Below are positions 6,655 to 7,482 of a DNA stretch of 7,482 nt, one piece after another. The number at the start of each line of letters is the position of its first letter. The stretch's first letter is position 1. This DNA comes from Bacteroidetes bacterium UBA5697 (GTDB taxonomy: Bacteria; Bacteroidota; Bacteroidia; B-17B0; Aurantibacillaceae). The stretch lies in contig DIHL01000036.1 in the NCBI GenBank assembly GCA_002420145.1, positions 1-7,482 of the forward strand. Direction: 5' to 3'. The notes under the pieces were generated by a model. That model had not been told where the DNA came from and ran no database searches. It worked only from the letters and a program-made list of their open reading frames with translations. The translations under genes were made by a program, and so were the position numbers.

Positions 6655-7042
6655 TGAATACTATTGTATCGGTTTGATTACCGTTAAATTGTGTAATAGT
6701 TGTTAAAGTATCGACTACATTTAGTTTGCCAGTTTCTACTAAATTAGTAGCTAATGTAGGGTCTAAATTAGTAGTGCTAGTTTGTTCGTAAACATTGTAA
6801 GTATAAAATCCACTTAACGTTAATTCAAAAGTGCCATTTAATAAATCCTCTGTTGCATTTTCAATAAAATTAAATTCATTGTATCTAACAGGATTAGGGC
6901 TTATATCTTGGCAAATAAAACATTTAACTTCATTACTTGAATCATTTGTAACCTCAAACAAATAAACCACAGGGTCTAATGTAGTCTTTTCAGCTAGGGT
7001 TAAAATCCTATTATTAGTACTATTTTTGTTAATTAATATCAC
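6647..7042 (-). CDS. Virion-associated hypothetical protein, 131 residues, first gene of the late operon
   Basis: I recognise the pattern, though not a function. The start MILINKNSTNNRILTL, the phrase VVYLFEVTNDSSNEVKCFICQD, and the later STTNLDPTLATNLVETGKL match a protein commonly encoded among the structural genes of Bacteroidota phages. It is predicted mostly beta and may be a small Ig-like decoration or tail-associated domain (inference). I chose GTG at 7042-7040 because it gives the N-terminus usual for the family. A TTG five codons upstream (7057-7055) would add MYIIL in front, but it falls within the likely promoter. The end overlaps the portal start by 8 bases, the only junction in the operon that is not TAATG. 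As the first gene it lies just left of the divergent control region. Confidence 0.7.
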   Translation of the reverse strand: MILINKNSTNNRILTLAEKTTLDPVVYLFEVTNDSSNEVKCFICQDISPNPVRYNEFNFIENATEDLLNGTFELTLSGFYTYNVYEQTSTTNLDPTLATNLVETGKLNVVDTLTTITQFNGNQTDTIVFNG

Positions 7043-7070
7043 TAATATTATATACAAAAAAATGTATTAT

Positions 7071-7090
7071 TTTACAAAATAAAGTGTAAA
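7071..7090. repeat. Inverted repeat TTTACA-N8-TGTAAA, possible operator
   Basis: TTTACA (7071-7076) and TGTAAA (7085-7090) are perfect inverted copies separated by 8 bases (AAATAAAG). The right arm overlaps the candidate -7 element of the rightward genes, and the left arm lies just upstream of the leftward one. A dimeric repressor bound here could control both directions. In DNA this AT-rich, six-base arms can arise by chance, so the regulatory role is inference. Confidence 0.4.
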
Positions 7091-7094
7091 TTTG
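7087..7094 (+). promoter_or_regulatory. Candidate -7 promoter element TAAATTTG for the rightward genes
   Basis: TAAATTTG is an exact match to the Bacteroidota -7 consensus TAnnTTTG. It ends only four bases before the ATG at 7099, so a transcript started at normal distance would begin at or next to the start codon, that is, leaderless. A -33 element (TTTG-like, about 19 bases upstream, near 7064-7067) is weak. Confidence 0.5.
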
Positions 7095-7098
7095 ATTT

Positions 7099-7275
7099 AT
7101 GATAAAAATAGGAAAAAAATTTAAATTTAACGGAGGTAATGGAGCATTTAATATAATTTCCCAAAGTGGAACCTTTAAAGTAATTGACATAAAAGAAGAT
7201 TTAATATCTTTTATGAGTATTCACGAAAATAAAGGCATTACATTACAAGGAGAATATTTTAAAATGTTTATGTAA
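7099..7275 (+). CDS. Small hypothetical protein, 58 residues
   Basis: The frame from ATG 7099-7101 to TAA 7273-7275 reads MIKIGKKFKFNGGNGAFNII ... ITLQGEYFKMFM. It is basic, beta-looking and Gly-containing near the start (FNGGNGAFNI), compatible with a small SH3-like barrel. There is no membrane segment and I do not recognise a family. Support for a real gene comes from its exact match to the promoter-like TAAATTTG just before it, from the shared sequence TTTGATTTATG at its start and at the start of the next gene, and from the compact spacing (13 bases) to that gene. It is probably one of a series of small early or accessory phage genes running rightward. The function is unknown. Confidence 0.65.
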   Translation: MIKIGKKFKFNGGNGAFNIISQSGTFKVIDIKEDLISFMSIHENKGITLQGEYFKMFM

Positions 7276-7288
7276 GAATATTTGATTT

Positions 7289-7482
7289 ATGGAAGCAAAA
7301 GAAAATAAGTACGCTTATAAACATTACTATTTTGATTTATATGATAAGTTTCATTCAGAAATAATAAAAAGAGTATCAGAAAATAACATTGAATTGAATG
7401 CTACTTTTGAATTAACTGAAAATGAATTTAATCAGATTATGAGAAGTAAAGAAGTATTATTAAGAGGTGAATTATATAATAT
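7289..7482 (+). CDS. Hypothetical protein, N-terminal part (runs off the right edge)
   Basis: From ATG 7289-7291 the frame stays open for 64 codons to the window end. It reads MEAKENKYAYKHYYFDLYDK, then a charged helical stretch (FHSEIIKRVSENNIELNATF), then LTENEFNQIMRSKEVLLRGELYN. The visible part is soluble and rich in charged residues, with no recognisable domain; the LTENEFNQI segment looks like a helix cap followed by a helix. It follows the 58-residue gene by 13 bases and shares with it the ten bases directly before the G of the start codon (TTTGATTTAT), so it probably belongs to the same rightward unit. The full length and family cannot be judged from this window. Confidence 0.65.
   Translation, partial: MEAKENKYAYKHYYFDLYDKFHSEIIKRVSENNIELNATFELTENEFNQIMRSKEVLLRGELYN

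Larger units (their letters stand above)
7043..7098. promoter_or_regulatory. Divergent control region between leftward late operon and rightward small genes
   Basis: This short AT-rich stretch separates the two divergent transcription units, so promoters for both must lie in or near it. For the leftward operon the - strand has T-rich TTTTTTTG at 7062-7055 followed by TATAATATT, a partial match to the Bacteroidota -7 element TAnnTTTG, a few bases before the GTG. No convincing -33 element is seen for either direction. The rightward -7 candidate and an inverted repeat are listed separately. Confidence 0.55.

Noticed and set aside
7331..7340. Third copy of TTTGATTTAT
   Set aside because: It lies inside the coding sequence of the gene starting at 7289 (encoding FDLY), is not followed directly by ATG in frame, and has no gene start nearby. 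It is probably chance in AT-rich DNA.
1..7482. tRNA genes, CRISPR arrays, insertion sequences and long repeats
   Set aside because: I saw no cloverleaf-like segments with a T-loop consensus, no regularly spaced repeats, no transposase and no terminal inverted repeats on either strand.

Overview
The window looks like part of a tailed bacteriophage or prophage of a Bacteroidota host, most likely a Flavobacterium-like bacterium. The DNA is very AT-rich. Starts lack Shine-Dalgarno sequences and have A/T-rich upstream regions. A candidate promoter matches the Bacteroidota -7 element TAnnTTTG. Several proteins (portal, connector, neck/tail protein, 131-residue virion-associated protein, DUF5675 protein) resemble families I know mainly from Bacteroidota phages. 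All family assignments are from reading the translated sequence; no database search was run.

Layout. At the left edge there is the possible tail end of a + strand gene (1-53), then a small + strand gene of unknown function (60-356). This gene ends inside a strong, probably bidirectional hairpin terminator (347-377). A 62-base AT-rich gap (378-439) follows, in which I see nothing. From 7042 down to 440 a single leftward operon of nine genes runs without a gap. In transcription order it encodes a 131-residue virion-associated protein, a large portal protein with a C-terminal extension, a head-tail connector-like protein, a neck/tail-completion-like protein, a tail fibre with an Mtd-type N-terminal domain, an SGNH/GDSL hydrolase, a small membrane protein with a coiled coil, a DUF5675 protein (probable lysis enzyme) and a two-helix holin-like protein. 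Right of the operon a compact divergent control region (about 7043-7098) separates it from two tiny rightward genes (7099-7275, and 7289 to the window edge).

How it works together. The operon is a late module covering DNA entry and exit through the portal, head-tail joining, host recognition (fibre plus probable tail-associated esterase) and lysis (membrane proteins flanking a probable wall-active enzyme). Seven of its eight junctions are the identical one-base overlap TAATG, which suggests coupled translation by termination-reinitiation. The eighth, between the first gene and the portal gene, overlaps by 8 bases. Terminase, major capsid protein, protease, tail tube and tape measure are absent from the window. 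The structural genes must therefore be split, with the capsid and packaging part elsewhere in the genome.

The most interesting points are the portal with its appended helical/winged-helix-like region and Cys/Cys-x-His tail, the DUF5675 protein whose H...S-x-G-C signature recalls L,D-transpeptidases, the uniform TAATG junctions, and the divergent control region with an inverted repeat over an apparently leaderless start.
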